Source: JAYPAN01 sp038123715 (GTDB lineage Bacteria > Pseudomonadota > Alphaproteobacteria > RS24). Taken from it: a stretch of DNA of 64,000 bases. This document shows, piece by piece, positions 17,335 to 26,070 of this stretch (position 1 is its first letter; the number at the start of each line of letters is the position of its first letter). Under the pieces are notes generated by a model that saw only the letters and a list, made by a program, of their open reading frames with translations, did not search any database and was not told where the DNA came from. The translations under genes and the position numbers were made by a program. Where the stretch lies: contig JAYPAN010000003.1 in the NCBI GenBank assembly GCA_038123715.1, positions 1 to 64,000 on the forward strand, written 5' to 3'.

Positions 17335-17748
17335 TCAAAGATTATCGCGCAACATGGCAATCAAAGGCATGTCGGCCGGCGGCATGGACAAGTCAAACAG
17401 CGCGCGCGGGCGATGCCACGCCACTTGCTGATTTTCGCGCGGGCACACCACTCCCTGCCATTTGCGGCACACATAAAGCGGCATCAGCAAATGAAAATCG
17501 GGATAGGCATGGCTGGCAAAGCTCAATGGCGCAAGGCAAGCGGCGGTGACATCTATATCCAGCTCTTCTTTCAATTCCCTGATGAGCGCGGCTTCGGGGG
17601 TCTCACCGGCTTCAAGCTTGCCGCCGGGAAACTCCCACATGCCAGCCATGGATTTACCTGCCGGTCGTTGCGCCACCAGCACACGCCCATCGGCATCGAC
17701 CAGCGCACAGGCCACAACCAATATCATCTCAGCTTCGGTAATCGGCAT
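17335..17748 (-). CDS. mutT: MutT-type Nudix pyrophosphohydrolase
   Basis: A sanitising enzyme of 137 residues that probably hydrolyses 8-oxo-dGTP. The Nudix box is visible as GGKLEAGETPEAALIRELKEEL followed by DI. The usual glycine near the end (EELGI) is aspartate here, a tolerated variant; the catalytic glutamates are intact. ATG 17748 overlaps the end of argJ by 20 bases. ATG 17727, one base after the argJ stop, would give a shorter N-terminus. The trio parvulin-argJ-mutT is a recurrent alphaproteobacterial operon. Confidence 0.9.
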   Translation of the reverse strand: MPITEAEMILVVACALVDADGRVLVAQRPAGKSMAGMWEFPGGKLEAGETPEAALIRELKEELDIDVTAACLAPLSFASHAYPDFHLLMPLYVCRKWQGVVCPRENQQVAWHRPRALFDLSMPPADMPLIAMLRDNL

Positions 17749-19027
17749 TGATGGAAATATATCCATGTGTCAAATCGCTGGCCCAAATGCGCGCGCGACC
17801 CTTGCCCTTACCGCCCCGCGCCCCGACCGAAATTTTTATCTCTATCCGGCGTCCGCGCATATGCCGCGCTATCGGCTTTTCATCATAGCCCTTGACCGCG
17901 CGTCCGCGCCGCGCCACCGGCACACCGCCAATATCAATGGCCAGCCGGTCGCGCTCGGCCAATTCGCCCGACCGCCCAACGGCCATTACAATCCGCCCCC
18001 AATTGGCGTCCTCACCGGCCACAGCCGTTTTGACCAGAGGTGAATTGCCGACACACAGACCAATGCGCCGCGCCGCTGCATCATCTTCTGCACCGGCAAT
18101 GTCAATCACCATCAGCTTGCCGGCTCCCTCGCCATCGCTGACGGTTTGCACCGCCAAATCTTGCATCAGCGCGTGCAGGGCTTTTTTGAAGCCAGCCAGC
18201 CGCTTGTCATTGGCCGAGCGCAAGGGCGCGCCGCCAAGCGCATGAACACCGGTGGCAAACAGCAGGCAAGTGTCGGAAGTGGATGTGTCGCCATCCACGG
18301 TGATGGCATTGAAACTTGTTTCATTGGCTTGCGCCAACAGGCTTTGCAATACCCGTGCCGGTATTGCCGCATCGGTCACCACAAAGGCCAGCATGGTCGC
18401 CATATCCGGCGCAATCATGCCGGATCCTTTGGCAATGCCGTTCAGCGTGACGGTTTTGCCGCTCAAGCGCGCCGTCTGCGAGGCCAGTTTGGGGAAAGTA
18501 TCCGTGGTCATCATGGCGCGCGCCGCCGCCAGCCAAGCCTTATGGTCATTATGCCCGGTGAAACCGGCGCGCGGCTTGGCCGCAAATCGCCGGGCAATGG
18601 CATTTATCCCGTCTAATAGGGTTTCAGTTGGCAAATCCTCACCAATCACACCTGTGGAGGCGACATAAACCTGCGCCGGTTTGCACGACAGCGCCGCCGC
18701 CGCGCCCTGCGCCATATCCATCGCCGCCTTCGCCCCTGCGGCGCCGGTAAAGGCATTGGCATTGCCCGCATTGACCACCAAAGCCGCCGCCCGCCCGCGA
18801 CTGTTCGCCATATGCAGGCGCGATAAATCAACCGCCGCCGAGGGCATAAGCGAACGGGTAAACACACCGGCCATTGTGGTGGTTGGGGCAAATTGCATGA
18901 GCATTAAATCGTCGCGCCCCTGATAGCGCGAACCGGTTGCCGCCGTCGCCAGACGCACACCTGCCAGTTGCGGCAGGCGCGGCGTTTTTTTCGGTGCCAG
19001 AGGCGAAACGGGAAGTTTGGATGTCAT
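17729..19027 (-). CDS. argJ: ArgJ, glutamate N-acetyltransferase / ornithine acetyltransferase
   Basis: ArgJ moves acetyl groups between N-acetylornithine and glutamate in the cyclic arginine pathway. The 432-residue precursor self-cleaves at the conserved Ala-Thr pair seen in GMIAPDMATMLAFVVTDA, with the threonine becoming the nucleophile of the beta chain. The flanking motifs GNANAFTG and SFNAITVDGDTSTSDT are typical. It starts six bases after the parvulin stop and overlaps mutT, so it lies in the middle of a three-gene operon. Confidence 0.96.
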   Translation of the reverse strand: MTSKLPVSPLAPKKTPRLPQLAGVRLATAATGSRYQGRDDLMLMQFAPTTTMAGVFTRSLMPSAAVDLSRLHMANSRGRAAALVVNAGNANAFTGAAGAKAAMDMAQGAAAALSCKPAQVYVASTGVIGEDLPTETLLDGINAIARRFAAKPRAGFTGHNDHKAWLAAARAMMTTDTFPKLASQTARLSGKTVTLNGIAKGSGMIAPDMATMLAFVVTDAAIPARVLQSLLAQANETSFNAITVDGDTSTSDTCLLFATGVHALGGAPLRSANDKRLAGFKKALHALMQDLAVQTVSDGEGAGKLMVIDIAGAEDDAAARRIGLCVGNSPLVKTAVAGEDANWGRIVMAVGRSGELAERDRLAIDIGGVPVARRGRAVKGYDEKPIARHMRGRRIEIKISVGARGGKGKGRARIWASDLTHGYISINADYRS

Positions 19028-19033
19028 AATGCC

Positions 19034-19885
19034 CTATTCTTCTGTGGTCGGTGACGGGTCAACAAAGCTGATATCGGCCGTTTCGCGCAATTTGCCGTAA
19101 AGTTCGCGGCGCGCCTCACCGAGCAGAATATCAAAAATCTGGCCGCGCACCTCTTCCAATGGGGGTGTCGGACGCACGCGGCGGTCTTCAACTTTAATCA
19201 CATGCCAGCCAAAGCGGGTTTTAACCGGCTCCGAGACACCGCCCTTTTTCAATTTGAACGCCGCTTCAGAAAATGGCGCGACCATCGCCTCCTTGCCGAA
19301 ATAGCCCAAATCACCGCCTGACGGGCCGGACGGGCCTTTCGATTTTTCCTTGGCTAACGCCACGAAATCCGCGCCCTTGGCCAATTGACCAATAATTTCC
19401 TGCGCCGTTTCCTTGTCTTCAACCAAAATATGCCGCGCCCGCACTTCTTCCTCACGCGGGGCTGCGCTGATTTCCTTGCGGTAATAGGCTTCGATTTTCT
19501 TTTCATCAACCCGCGCCATCAACTCGCGCGCCACATAAACATCCTGCAAAGCCTTATTATCCATAAAAGCCTGCCGCAATTTCACCTGCGGGTCATTTTC
19601 CAGCCCGGCCTTGCGCGCCGCTTGGGCAGCCAATACGCGATCCACCATATAGCCGCGAACCGTTTCAAAGCGTTGCTGTTCAGGCATTTGACCAATAAAG
19701 CCGCGCAATTCTTCTTGAACCAAAGCAATGTCCTCATAGGTGATGGCCGTGCCATTAACCCGCGCCACAATGCCGGCATCGGGCGCTTGTGCGACCGCGA
19801 TTGGGGCGGTCAACCCGATAAAAACCACCGCCAGCAAAAATGCGCCAAGGCGCTGAAAACCAGTAACTGTCACTGCCAAACCCAC
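19034..19885 (-). CDS. Periplasmic PpiC/SurA-type parvulin peptidyl-prolyl isomerase
   Basis: A 283-residue secreted foldase. The N-terminus is a signal peptide (LGAFLLAVVFIGLTAPIAVAQA). A SurA-like helical chaperone region follows, then a parvulin domain (about residues 150-245) with the characteristic ARHILVE, GDLGYFGKEAMVAPF and RFGWHVIKVED segments. It is expected to help outer-membrane protein folding. The start used is a GTG; no strong ribosome site decides between this and a second GTG four codons later. The gene is divergent from secA. Confidence 0.9.
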   Translation of the reverse strand: MGLAVTVTGFQRLGAFLLAVVFIGLTAPIAVAQAPDAGIVARVNGTAITYEDIALVQEELRGFIGQMPEQQRFETVRGYMVDRVLAAQAARKAGLENDPQVKLRQAFMDNKALQDVYVARELMARVDEKKIEAYYRKEISAAPREEEVRARHILVEDKETAQEIIGQLAKGADFVALAKEKSKGPSGPSGGDLGYFGKEAMVAPFSEAAFKLKKGGVSEPVKTRFGWHVIKVEDRRVRPTPPLEEVRGQIFDILLGEARRELYGKLRETADISFVDPSPTTEE

Positions 19886-20063
19886 TGCTAAATCTTTTGT
19901 CCGTCCATCAAGCTATAGCATAGTTCACAAGCAGAAGATGCAAAACAAGCGTTTTCCTGTGGCGGCGGCGTTATTGGTTTGCACGCGGGCAATTGACACC
20001 GCGCCAACTGCCCCTTACATGCAAGAGGCAGCAGTGATGCGCGCTGCGCCAGAGAGAGGTTCT

Positions 20064-22757
20064 ATGTTGGGATTGCAATCGCTTGGACGCCGCCTTTTCG
20101 GTTCGGCCAATGACCGGAAATTGCGTTCCTATCTGGCGCGCGTTGAAAAAATCAATGCGCTGGAAGCGCAATTTCAAGCCCTTGATGACGCCGCGCTGCG
20201 CGATGTGACACCAGCCTTAAAGGCGCGTCTGGCTGACGGCGAGAAGCTGGACGGCGTTTTGGAAGAAGCCTTTGCTGCGGTGCGCGAAGCGGCGCGGCGC
20301 ACGCTTGGCCAACGCCATTATGATGTGCAGCTTGTCGGCGGCATGGCTTTGCATGAAGGCAAAATCTCCGAAATGAAAACCGGCGAAGGTAAAACGCTGG
20401 TCGCCACCTTGCCCTGCTATTTGCACGCGCTGGCCGGTGAGCCGGTGCATGTTGTTACCGTAAATGACTATCTGGCGCAGCGCGATGCCAATTGGATGCG
20501 CGTGGTGCATGAGGCGCTTGGCTTGCAAGTCGGCTGTATCACCAATGAAATGGATGATGACCAAAGGCGCGGCGAATATGCCAAGGACATCACCTATGCC
20601 ACCAATAATGAGCTGGGCTTTGACTATTTGCGCGACAATATGAAATACCGGCTGGAAGATATGGTGCAACGCGGCCACGGCTTTGCCATTGTCGATGAAG
20701 TTGATTCCATTCTGATTGACGAGGCGCGCACGCCGTTGATTATTTCCGGCCCGTTGGAAGACCGTTCCGACCTCTATGTCGCCATTGACAAGCTGGTGCC
20801 GAAACTCGGCGAAGAGGATTTCGAGATTGACGAGAAAACCCGTTCGGTCAATCTCAGCGAAGCGGGCAATGAGCATATGGAAACTTTGCTGTCGCAAGCC
20901 GGTTTACTGCCCGATGACAGTTCGATTTACGATATTCACAATGTGACTCTGGTGCATCACGTCACCAATGCGCTGCGCGCCCATACGCTGTTCCAGAAAG
21001 ACCGCGATTATATTGTGCGCGGCGCCGGCGATAATGGCCGGGTGGTTATCATTGACGAGTTTACCGGTCGGATGATGGAAGGGCGGCGCTTCTCCGACGG
21101 CCTGCACCAAGCGCTTGAGGCCAAGGAAGGCGTGGCGATTCAGCCGGAAAACCAGACGCTTGCCTCGGTCACTTTCCAGAATTATTTCCGCCTCTATGAA
21201 AACCTATCGGGCATGACTGGCACCGCCCTGACCGAAGCCGACGAGTTTCTTGATATTTACGGGCTGGATGTGGTTGAGATTCCAACCAATACGCCGATTG
21301 CCCGCGCCGATGATGATGACGCGATTTATCGGACGCTAGCCGAGAAAGACACGGCAATTATTGACCTGATTGTTGATTGTCAGCAACGCGGTCAACCGGT
21401 GCTTGTCGGCACGACCTCGATTGAAAAATCGGAACTGCTGGCGGCGCTGCTGAAAAAGCGCAAAATCAAACATAATGTGCTGAACGCCCGCTATCACGAG
21501 CAGGAAGCGCAGATTATCGCCCAGGCCGGTGTGCCGGGCGCGGTCACTATTGCCACCAATATGGCAGGGCGCGGCACAGATATCCAGCTTGGCGGCAATG
21601 TCGATATGCGCCTGCACCAGGAATTGGACGGGCTTCAAGGCGACACGCGCGACCGCAAACAGGCGGAAATCATCAGCGATATTGAACGCTTGAAAAAGAC
21701 CGCGCTGGACGCTGGTGGCCTATGCGTGATTGGCACGGAACGCCATGAAAGTCGCCGCATTGACAATCAGCTTCGCGGTCGTTCGGGTCGTCAGGGCGAC
21801 CCCGGACGGTCATGTTTCTTCTTAAGCCTTGAAGATGATTTGATGCGGATTTTCGGCACTGACCGCATGGATGGCATGTTGCAACGCCTTGGCCTGCAAG
21901 AAGGCGAGGCGATTGTTCACCCTTGGATAAACAAGGCGCTGGAACGCGCGCAGAAAAAAGTCGAGGCGCGCAATTTCGACATTCGCAAAAACATTCTCAA
22001 ATATGATGATGTCATGAACGACCAGCGCAAAGTCGTGTTTGAGCAGCGCATAGACTTTATGCGCGCCGACACGGTGGACACGAATATAGATGATATGCGC
22101 CATCAGATTATTGACGAGCTGGTTGAGACGCATATCCCACCGCGCGCCTATGCCGAGCAATGGGACATTGAGGGGCTGAACGCGGCGGTGGACGATATTT
22201 TCAACCTGCAATTGCCGCTGGCCGATTGGGCCGGTGAGGAAGGCATTGCCGATGAGGAAATCAAGGCGCGGCTTTATGATGCCAGCGACCGGGCGCTGGC
22301 GGCGCGTGCTGCCGAGCTTGGGCCGGAGCTGATGCGGCAGGTTGAAAAATCGGTCTTGCTGCAAACGCTTGACCATCATTGGCGCGAGCATTTGCTGATG
22401 CTTGAACATTTGCGCCAGATTGTCGGCCTGCGCGGCTTCGGGCAGCGCGACCCGCTGGCTGAGTTCAAACTGGAAGCCTTCACGCTGTTTTCCGATATGC
22501 TGGCCGAATTGCGCCGCGATGTGGTGCGCTATATCACCCGCGTGCAGCTCGACACGCGCCCGCCGGAACTGGCAACGCCGGATATGGCCGCCCCCGATTT
22601 GACTTCTCCCAATTTGAAGGGGGATGCAGCAGCAGATGGCTCAGCAAATAATTTGGCCGCCATACCGGATGAGATTTTCCGCAAAGTGCCGCGCAATGCG
22701 CCCTGCCCTTGCGGCTCGGGTCGCAAATTCAAACATTGCCACGGCGCGGTGCGTTAA
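20064..22757 (+). CDS. secA: SecA protein-translocase ATPase
   Basis: SecA is the motor that pushes preproteins through SecYEG. The 897-residue protein shows MKTGEGKTLVATL (Walker A), VDEVDSILIDEARTPLIISG (DEAD region), the helicase motif GTDIQLGGNVD, and the C-terminal zinc-binding tail CPCGSGRKFKHCHG used to contact SecB and lipids. ATG 20064 is chosen: it begins the family N-terminus MLGLQSLGRRLFGS and has AGAGAGG five bases upstream. The longer in-frame extension is not family-like. A short hairpin (AAGCG and CGCTT arms) follows the stop. Confidence 0.97.
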   Translation: MLGLQSLGRRLFGSANDRKLRSYLARVEKINALEAQFQALDDAALRDVTPALKARLADGEKLDGVLEEAFAAVREAARRTLGQRHYDVQLVGGMALHEGKISEMKTGEGKTLVATLPCYLHALAGEPVHVVTVNDYLAQRDANWMRVVHEALGLQVGCITNEMDDDQRRGEYAKDITYATNNELGFDYLRDNMKYRLEDMVQRGHGFAIVDEVDSILIDEARTPLIISGPLEDRSDLYVAIDKLVPKLGEEDFEIDEKTRSVNLSEAGNEHMETLLSQAGLLPDDSSIYDIHNVTLVHHVTNALRAHTLFQKDRDYIVRGAGDNGRVVIIDEFTGRMMEGRRFSDGLHQALEAKEGVAIQPENQTLASVTFQNYFRLYENLSGMTGTALTEADEFLDIYGLDVVEIPTNTPIARADDDDAIYRTLAEKDTAIIDLIVDCQQRGQPVLVGTTSIEKSELLAALLKKRKIKHNVLNARYHEQEAQIIAQAGVPGAVTIATNMAGRGTDIQLGGNVDMRLHQELDGLQGDTRDRKQAEIISDIERLKKTALDAGGLCVIGTERHESRRIDNQLRGRSGRQGDPGRSCFFLSLEDDLMRIFGTDRMDGMLQRLGLQEGEAIVHPWINKALERAQKKVEARNFDIRKNILKYDDVMNDQRKVVFEQRIDFMRADTVDTNIDDMRHQIIDELVETHIPPRAYAEQWDIEGLNAAVDDIFNLQLPLADWAGEEGIADEEIKARLYDASDRALAARAAELGPELMRQVEKSVLLQTLDHHWREHLLMLEHLRQIVGLRGFGQRDPLAEFKLEAFTLFSDMLAELRRDVVRYITRVQLDTRPPELATPDMAAPDLTSPNLKGDAAADGSANNLAAIPDEIFRKVPRNAPCPCGSGRKFKHCHGAVR

Positions 22758-22826
22758 GCGCAAAAAACGCTTGCCTTTCCGCATTAAGCCTTTTTGACTG
22801 GCAGAGTTATTTCTGCGGGGGGAAAC

Positions 22827-23999
22827 ATGGCTGCACAAAATTATGAAATCAAAGTGGCGCAAGCGCGGCTTGATTGGATACGCGACCGCGTGGCCGCTTA
22901 TCAATGGGGCGATGCGCCCTTGCTCGGCGACAATGAAGACCCCTGGGCCTATGGCGCCGATTTGACCGCCATGCGCGCGCTTTGCGCTTACTGGCTCGAC
23001 AGCTATCAATGGCAGGACACGCAGGCCGAGCTTGAGCGCTTTGCCCATTTCACTGCCGAAATTGACGGCATTGACATTCACTTCATCCGCGAGGACGGCT
23101 CCGGCGACAATCCGCAAGCACTGTTGATGACGCATGGCTGGCCCGGCTCGGTCTATGAATTTGTTGATGTGATTGACCGGCTGGCGCATCCGGAAAATTA
23201 TGGCGGCAAGGCCGAGGACGGGCTGACCGTGATTTGCCCGTCTCTGCCGGGCTATGGGTTTTCCGGCAAGCCGAAGCGACCAATTGGCCCGAAATCCACC
23301 GCCGCCATGTGGGACAGGCTGATGCGCGATGTGCTGGGCTTTGACCAATATGTCGCCCAGGGCGGCGATTGGGGCAGTCTGGTCACCGCCATGCTTGGCC
23401 TGCATCATGGCACGGATAAGGGCGGCGGCTGCAAGGCCATTCATATCAGCATGTATGGCGCGCGCACCGCCGCCATGCCGGAAGGCGAAGCGGAGCAGGC
23501 ATGGGCGATGCAAATGGCCGCCACCATGCAAATGGAAGGCGCTTATCTGCAATTGCAAATGACCAAGCCGCAATCTTTGGGTTTTGCCATGGCCGACAGT
23601 CCGGTCGGACAATGTGCGTGGATTGTCGAAAAGTTTCACGGCTGGAGCGACAATCTCAACGCGCAAGGGCGGCGCGAATTGGCGCGTCGCTACACGCCGC
23701 ATCAATTATTGTCAAATGTGATGATTTATCTGGTCAATGATAATTTCGTGACCTCAACATGGTTTTATCGCGGCTTTATGGAAGAAGGGGCAGATATTCC
23801 CGACGGCCAAAGGGTTGAAATACCGGTCGGTGTCGGCAATTTCGCTGAACCCTATATCACCTTCCCGCCAAGGCGCATGGTGGAATATGGCTATAATGTC
23901 GTGCATTGGAATGATTTTGACCAAGCCGGTCATTTCGCCGCCATGGAGGACGCGCCGCAATTTGTCGGCGAAGTGCAGGATTTTATGCGTAAGCTTTAA
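22827..23999 (+). CDS. Epoxide hydrolase (alpha/beta hydrolase with N-terminal EHN domain)
   Basis: This enzyme probably opens epoxides to diols. The N-terminal EHN lid domain (residues about 1-105, with DLTAMRALCAYWLDSYQW) precedes an alpha/beta fold with the oxyanion motif HGWPGSVYEF, the nucleophilic aspartate in GGDWGSLVTAM, and the catalytic histidine in AGHFAAMEDAPQF. This is the microsomal/juvenile-hormone type. The start at 22827 has GGGGGG directly before it. It stands alone downstream of secA and convergent with accA. The physiological substrate is unknown. Confidence 0.88.
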   Translation: MAAQNYEIKVAQARLDWIRDRVAAYQWGDAPLLGDNEDPWAYGADLTAMRALCAYWLDSYQWQDTQAELERFAHFTAEIDGIDIHFIREDGSGDNPQALLMTHGWPGSVYEFVDVIDRLAHPENYGGKAEDGLTVICPSLPGYGFSGKPKRPIGPKSTAAMWDRLMRDVLGFDQYVAQGGDWGSLVTAMLGLHHGTDKGGGCKAIHISMYGARTAAMPEGEAEQAWAMQMAATMQMEGAYLQLQMTKPQSLGFAMADSPVGQCAWIVEKFHGWSDNLNAQGRRELARRYTPHQLLSNVMIYLVNDNFVTSTWFYRGFMEEGADIPDGQRVEIPVGVGNFAEPYITFPPRRMVEYGYNVVHWNDFDQAGHFAAMEDAPQFVGEVQDFMRKL

Positions 24000-24011
24000 G
24001 CGGCGCCTCAC

Positions 24012-24062
24012 GCAATTCTCAGGCAATTCTCAGGCAATTCTCAGGCAGTCTTCAGGCAATGC
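24012..24062. repeat. 11-bp tandem repeat between the epoxide hydrolase and accA genes
   Basis: GCAATTCTCAG occurs three times in perfect tandem (24012-24044). A degenerate fourth copy (GCAGTCTTCAG, 24045-24055) and a partial fifth (GCAATGCCCTGA) run into the 3' end of accA. The copy over the accA stop (24052-24054) suggests that the repeat grew out of the end of that gene by slippage. Confidence 0.85.
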
Positions 24063-25008
24063 CCTGACGCCCCATTTCAAGAAACTTCTGCCGTCTGGCA
24101 TCGCGTAATTGCTGCGGCGTCAGCGTGGCCAATTGCGCCAGCTCCTGCGACACAGCAAGACCGACATCATCAATCATTGTGCCACGGTCACGATGCGCGC
24201 CGCCCAATGGCTCGGCAATGATTTTGTCTATCACGCCAAGCTGCAACAAATCCTGCGCCGTTACTTTCAGCGCGGTCGCCGCGATATTGGCCTGCTCCGA
24301 TGACCGCCACAAAATAGACGCGCAAGCCTCCGGCGAGGCGACTGTGTAAATGGAATGTTCCAGCATCATGATTTTGCTGGCCGTGGCCAGCGCCAGCGCA
24401 CCGCCGGAGCCGCCCTCGCCGATAATCACCGACACAAAAGGCACGCCGATTTGCAGGCATTTATCCGTGCAACGGGCAATCGCTTCAGACTGGCCGCGCT
24501 CCTCCGCGCCAATGCCCGGATAAGCGCCCGCCGTATCAACCAGTGAGACAACCGGCAGGCCGAAACGCTCGGCCATATCCATCACCCGCACCGCCTTGCG
24601 ATAGCCTTCCGGTCTGGCCATGCCGAAATTATGCTTCAGGCGGCCTTGCGTATCAGAGCCTTTTTCATGGCCCAGCACCGCCACGCGCTGACCCTGCCAA
24701 CGGCCAATACCGGCAATAATCGCATGGTCTTCCGAATACAGCCGGTCACCGGCCAGCGGGGTGAAATCCTCGACCAGCGTCTCAATATAATCCATGCAAT
24801 GCGGGCGCTGCGGATGGCGCGCCACTTGCGTTTTTTGCCAAGGGTCGAGATTTTTATATAATTTCTCAACCTGATCGCGGATTTTGCCTTCCAGCTTTTG
24901 AATCTCATCGACAATGTCAACGCCATCCTTTTGTCCGGCGCTGCGTAATTCGCGGATTTTGCCTTCCAGCGTGGCAATCGGTTTTTCGAATTCCAGATAA
25001 TTTTGCAT
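24052..25008 (-). CDS. accA: Acetyl-CoA carboxylase carboxyltransferase subunit alpha
   Basis: AccA with AccD transfers the carboxyl group from biotin to acetyl-CoA, making malonyl-CoA for fatty-acid synthesis. The 318-residue protein starts with the family segment MQNYLEFEKPIATLEGKI and holds the conserved FGMARPEGYRKAVRVM and IGEGGSGGALALA motifs. ATG 25008 has GGAG about 11 bases upstream; longer forms are not supported. It follows xerD, the usual alphaproteobacterial order. Confidence 0.96.
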   Translation of the reverse strand: MQNYLEFEKPIATLEGKIRELRSAGQKDGVDIVDEIQKLEGKIRDQVEKLYKNLDPWQKTQVARHPQRPHCMDYIETLVEDFTPLAGDRLYSEDHAIIAGIGRWQGQRVAVLGHEKGSDTQGRLKHNFGMARPEGYRKAVRVMDMAERFGLPVVSLVDTAGAYPGIGAEERGQSEAIARCTDKCLQIGVPFVSVIIGEGGSGGALALATASKIMMLEHSIYTVASPEACASILWRSSEQANIAATALKVTAQDLLQLGVIDKIIAEPLGGAHRDRGTMIDDVGLAVSQELAQLATLTPQQLRDARRQKFLEMGRQGIA

Positions 25009-25070
25009 ATTGGTCTTATCTCCTGTGCCGTGGCCTTGTGTCAATATCGACATTGCGTCGCCATGACGCC

Positions 25071-26000
25071 CTATCCAAGCTTTTGGACAGCCAGCGGATG
25101 CCCCGCCTCGACAAGCTGTCTTTTGCGCTCATCAAGAACATAAGTGTAAATCTGCGTGGTGGAAATATCAGCATGACCAAGCATTTGCTGAACAGCGCGC
25201 AAATCAGCGCCATGCTGCATTAAATGAGTGGCAAAGGCATGGCGTAACACATGCGGCGAGACGCGGCGCGGCGCAATACCGGCGAGCATGGCGAGTTTTT
25301 CCAAGATTTGTGTGAAACGCTGGCGCGTCAGATAGCCTTGCCGACTGCGCGCGGGGAATAAAAACCGCGAATCCTGCCATTGTTTTTGCGCGTCGCGCCA
25401 GACCAGCCAGCCCGCCAAAGCCAGTTGCGCCGGTTCCGACAATGGCACTAGACGCTCGCGCCCGCCCTTGCCGCGCACAATAATCGCGCGGCTGTCACCA
25501 TCCAAAGCCTGACGCGGCAGCCCGACCAATTCACTGACCCGCATACCGGTGGCGTAAAGCATTTCAATCAGGCAAACAGCGCGCAAATGGTCGGCCTTTT
25601 GCCGGTCATTTTTCTGCGGCAAGGCGTGTGCCGCCTCTATCAGCGCGGTGGTTTCAGCCAATGACAAAAGCTTGGGCAAAGGGCGTCCGGTTTTCGGGCG
25701 CTCCAACCCATCAGCCGGATTATCGGCGCGCAAGCCTTCCAGCATCAAAAACTTATAGAAATGGCGCAGGCTTGAAAAATGCCGCGCCGCCGTTGAAGCC
25801 GCCAGACCTTTTTTGGTTAAATGCTGCATATAAGCCTGTAATTGCGTGTCTTGCGCCGCCAGCATGTCGCCGCCTTTTTGCGCCAAAAAAGCAGCCAGCC
25901 CTTGCAAATCGCGGCGATAGGCGGCGCGCGTATGCTCGGATGCGCCGCGCTCGGCAACCATCATATCCAAAAACAAACCTATCAGACGCTCAGATGTCAT
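25071..26000 (-). CDS. xerD: XerD tyrosine recombinase (chromosome dimer resolution)
   Basis: XerD acts with XerC at the dif site to resolve chromosome dimers. The 309-residue protein has an N-terminal SAM-like DNA-binding domain and the C-terminal catalytic domain. The first arginine is in ATGMRVSELVGL, the HxxR box in SPHVLRHAFATHLM, and the nucleophilic tyrosine in ISTTQIYTYV. Its conserved place before accA and its normal size mark it as the housekeeping enzyme rather than a phage or island integrase. ATG 26000 has AGGG just upstream. Confidence 0.93.
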   Translation of the reverse strand: MTSERLIGLFLDMMVAERGASEHTRAAYRRDLQGLAAFLAQKGGDMLAAQDTQLQAYMQHLTKKGLAASTAARHFSSLRHFYKFLMLEGLRADNPADGLERPKTGRPLPKLLSLAETTALIEAAHALPQKNDRQKADHLRAVCLIEMLYATGMRVSELVGLPRQALDGDSRAIIVRGKGGRERLVPLSEPAQLALAGWLVWRDAQKQWQDSRFLFPARSRQGYLTRQRFTQILEKLAMLAGIAPRRVSPHVLRHAFATHLMQHGADLRAVQQMLGHADISTTQIYTYVLDERKRQLVEAGHPLAVQKLG

Positions 26001-26070
26001 GCCCTGCTCTTTCAATTTGACATAGGGCGATATGGCTTATGACGATATGAGAACACCCAGCGGCCATCAC

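Noticed and set aside
24012..24055. CRISPR array
   Set aside because: The 11-bp units are directly tandem with no spacers, and no cas genes are in the window.
25071..26000. XerD as an integrase of a mobile island
   Set aside because: Its length, motifs and place next to accA are those of the housekeeping recombinase. No attachment repeats or cargo genes are near.
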